Positions 5,671 to 6,304 of a stretch of 6,304 nucleotides of DNA are shown here, piece by piece. The DNA is from CAZGVW01 sp964529265 (GTDB lineage Bacteria; Planctomycetota; Phycisphaerae; Phycisphaerales; UBA1924), in contig CAZGVW010000102.1 in NCBI GenBank assembly GCA_964529265.1, positions 1 through 6,304 on the forward strand. Reading direction: 5' to 3'. A program made the position numbers and the translations under genes. How positions within the stretch are numbered: position 1 is the first letter of the stretch; the number at the start of each line of letters is the position of its first letter. The notes under the pieces are model-generated. The model worked only from the letters and a program-made list of their open reading frames with translations. It had not been told where the DNA came from and ran no database searches.

Positions 5671-6304
5671 ATGTCGTTCCTGGCGTCCCGCCGGTGGCGA
5701 ATCTTCGTCATCGTCTGGATTCTTTATTCGCTTCATTTCGCCACGAACATCGTGCGGGAGCACTACCCGGCGTTCAGCCTCGTCGAGCACGGCACGTTCC
5801 GCGTGGACGAGTACCAGGGCTTTCATTCGGACATCTTCGTTCACCGTGACGGGCATTCGGTGATCGGCAACCAGGTGCTGGTGTCGGCGCTGGCGGCCGT
5901 GCCGCTGTTGGTGTTCGATCCTGTCCTCGATGCGCTCGAAAATCGCAGCAAGGCGCAGCTGGCGGCGCACGGTGTGACCAACGCCGAGTACCGGATCGAC
6001 AAGCCCATGCGGCGCGACTTCTTTCGCCTCGTCAAGGAGCGAGGGCTCGATTTGCGATTCGGCGCGGCCGCCGTGGTGACGACCGTGTGCTTCATGGCGC
6101 CGCTGACCGCCGCGTTCGTCGCGTTCTTCTACCACGTGCTCACGCGACGTGGCGTGGATGCCTCGCGCGCCACCGCATTGTCGTTCCTGCTCGCCTTCGG
6201 CACGCCGCTCTTCTATCGCGCCACGGTGCTCGGCCACAACATGTTCGTGATGTTCGGCATGTTCGCCGCGTTCGTGCTGCTGTGGGTGCGGCCCGGCGAG
6301 TCGT
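5671..6304 (+). CDS. GT-C-like integral membrane protein, N-terminal part, truncated by the right edge
   Basis: The visible 211 residues are the start of a membrane protein: helix 1 at about 10-26, a long outer loop (27-128), then helices near 131-154, 166-180 and 188-206. Helix 1 followed by a long loop carrying RVDEYQGFHSDIF (44-56), DGHSVIGNQ (60-68) and a short hydrophobic stretch SALAAVPLLVFDPVLD (72-87) resembles the catalytic first loop of GT-C glycosyltransferases. Asp46-Glu47 or Asp54 are candidate catalytic acids. The family match is weaker than for the other two GT-C proteins, and the decisive C-terminal part is outside the window. The ATG at 5671 is the first start after an in-frame TGA at 5662-5664; an ATG at 5661 is out of frame. 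No Shine-Dalgarno is visible. The gene diverges from the GT-C pair across 90 bases. Confidence 0.75.
   Translation, partial: MSFLASRRWRIFVIVWILYSLHFATNIVREHYPAFSLVEHGTFRVDEYQGFHSDIFVHRDGHSVIGNQVLVSALAAVPLLVFDPVLDALENRSKAQLAAHGVTNAEYRIDKPMRRDFFRLVKERGLDLRFGAAAVVTTVCFMAPLTAAFVAFFYHVLTRRGVDASRATALSFLLAFGTPLFYRATVLGHNMFVMFGMFAAFVLLWVRPGES

Noticed and set aside
5659..6237. Minus-strand open frame of about 192 codons at the right end
   Set aside because: Antisense to the right-edge membrane protein; charged, low-complexity product with no recognisable feature.

Overview
The window is a GC-rich (roughly 65% by eye), tightly packed bacterial chromosome segment. All six genes I can support encode membrane or membrane-associated proteins, and most belong to lipid-linked sugar transfer. 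The base composition, the very short spacers and the style of the GT-C proteins suggest a soil or sediment bacterium such as an Acidobacteriota (Vicinamibacterales-like) or similar lineage. That placement is an impression, not a demonstration. No rRNA, tRNA, CRISPR array, insertion sequence or phage gene is visible.

Layout, left to right: (1) the N-terminal 343 residues of a GT39-like (PMT_2) glycosyltransferase on the minus strand, running off the left edge; (2) a roughly 200-base divergent spacer with small inverted repeats; (3) a plus-strand pair made of a DPM/DPG-synthase-like family 2 glycosyltransferase and, 5 bases later, a UPF0104/LPG_synthase_TM flippase-like membrane protein; (4) a minus-strand pair meeting it tail to tail, made of a complete 504-residue GT-C glycosyltransferase followed, with an ATGA overlap, by a 319-residue eight-helix protein I cannot assign; (5) a 90-base divergent spacer with a candidate promoter for each direction; (6) the N-terminal 211 residues of another GT-C-like membrane protein on the plus strand, running off the right edge.

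A working model, which is inference: the family 2 enzyme charges a polyprenyl phosphate with a sugar at the cytoplasmic face, a membrane protein such as the UPF0104 product may help bring lipid-linked sugar to the outer face, and the GT-C enzymes use polyprenyl-phosphate sugars as donors to modify an envelope glycan, lipid or protein. The sugar and acceptor cannot be read from the sequence.

The most unusual points are the eight-helix protein with four recurring His-centred motifs, the 64-base coding overlap between the convergent genes with both wobble positions in register, and the arrangement of the GT2 and UPF0104 genes like a split AglD-type protein. I do not see evidence for a wholly new defence or mobile system here.
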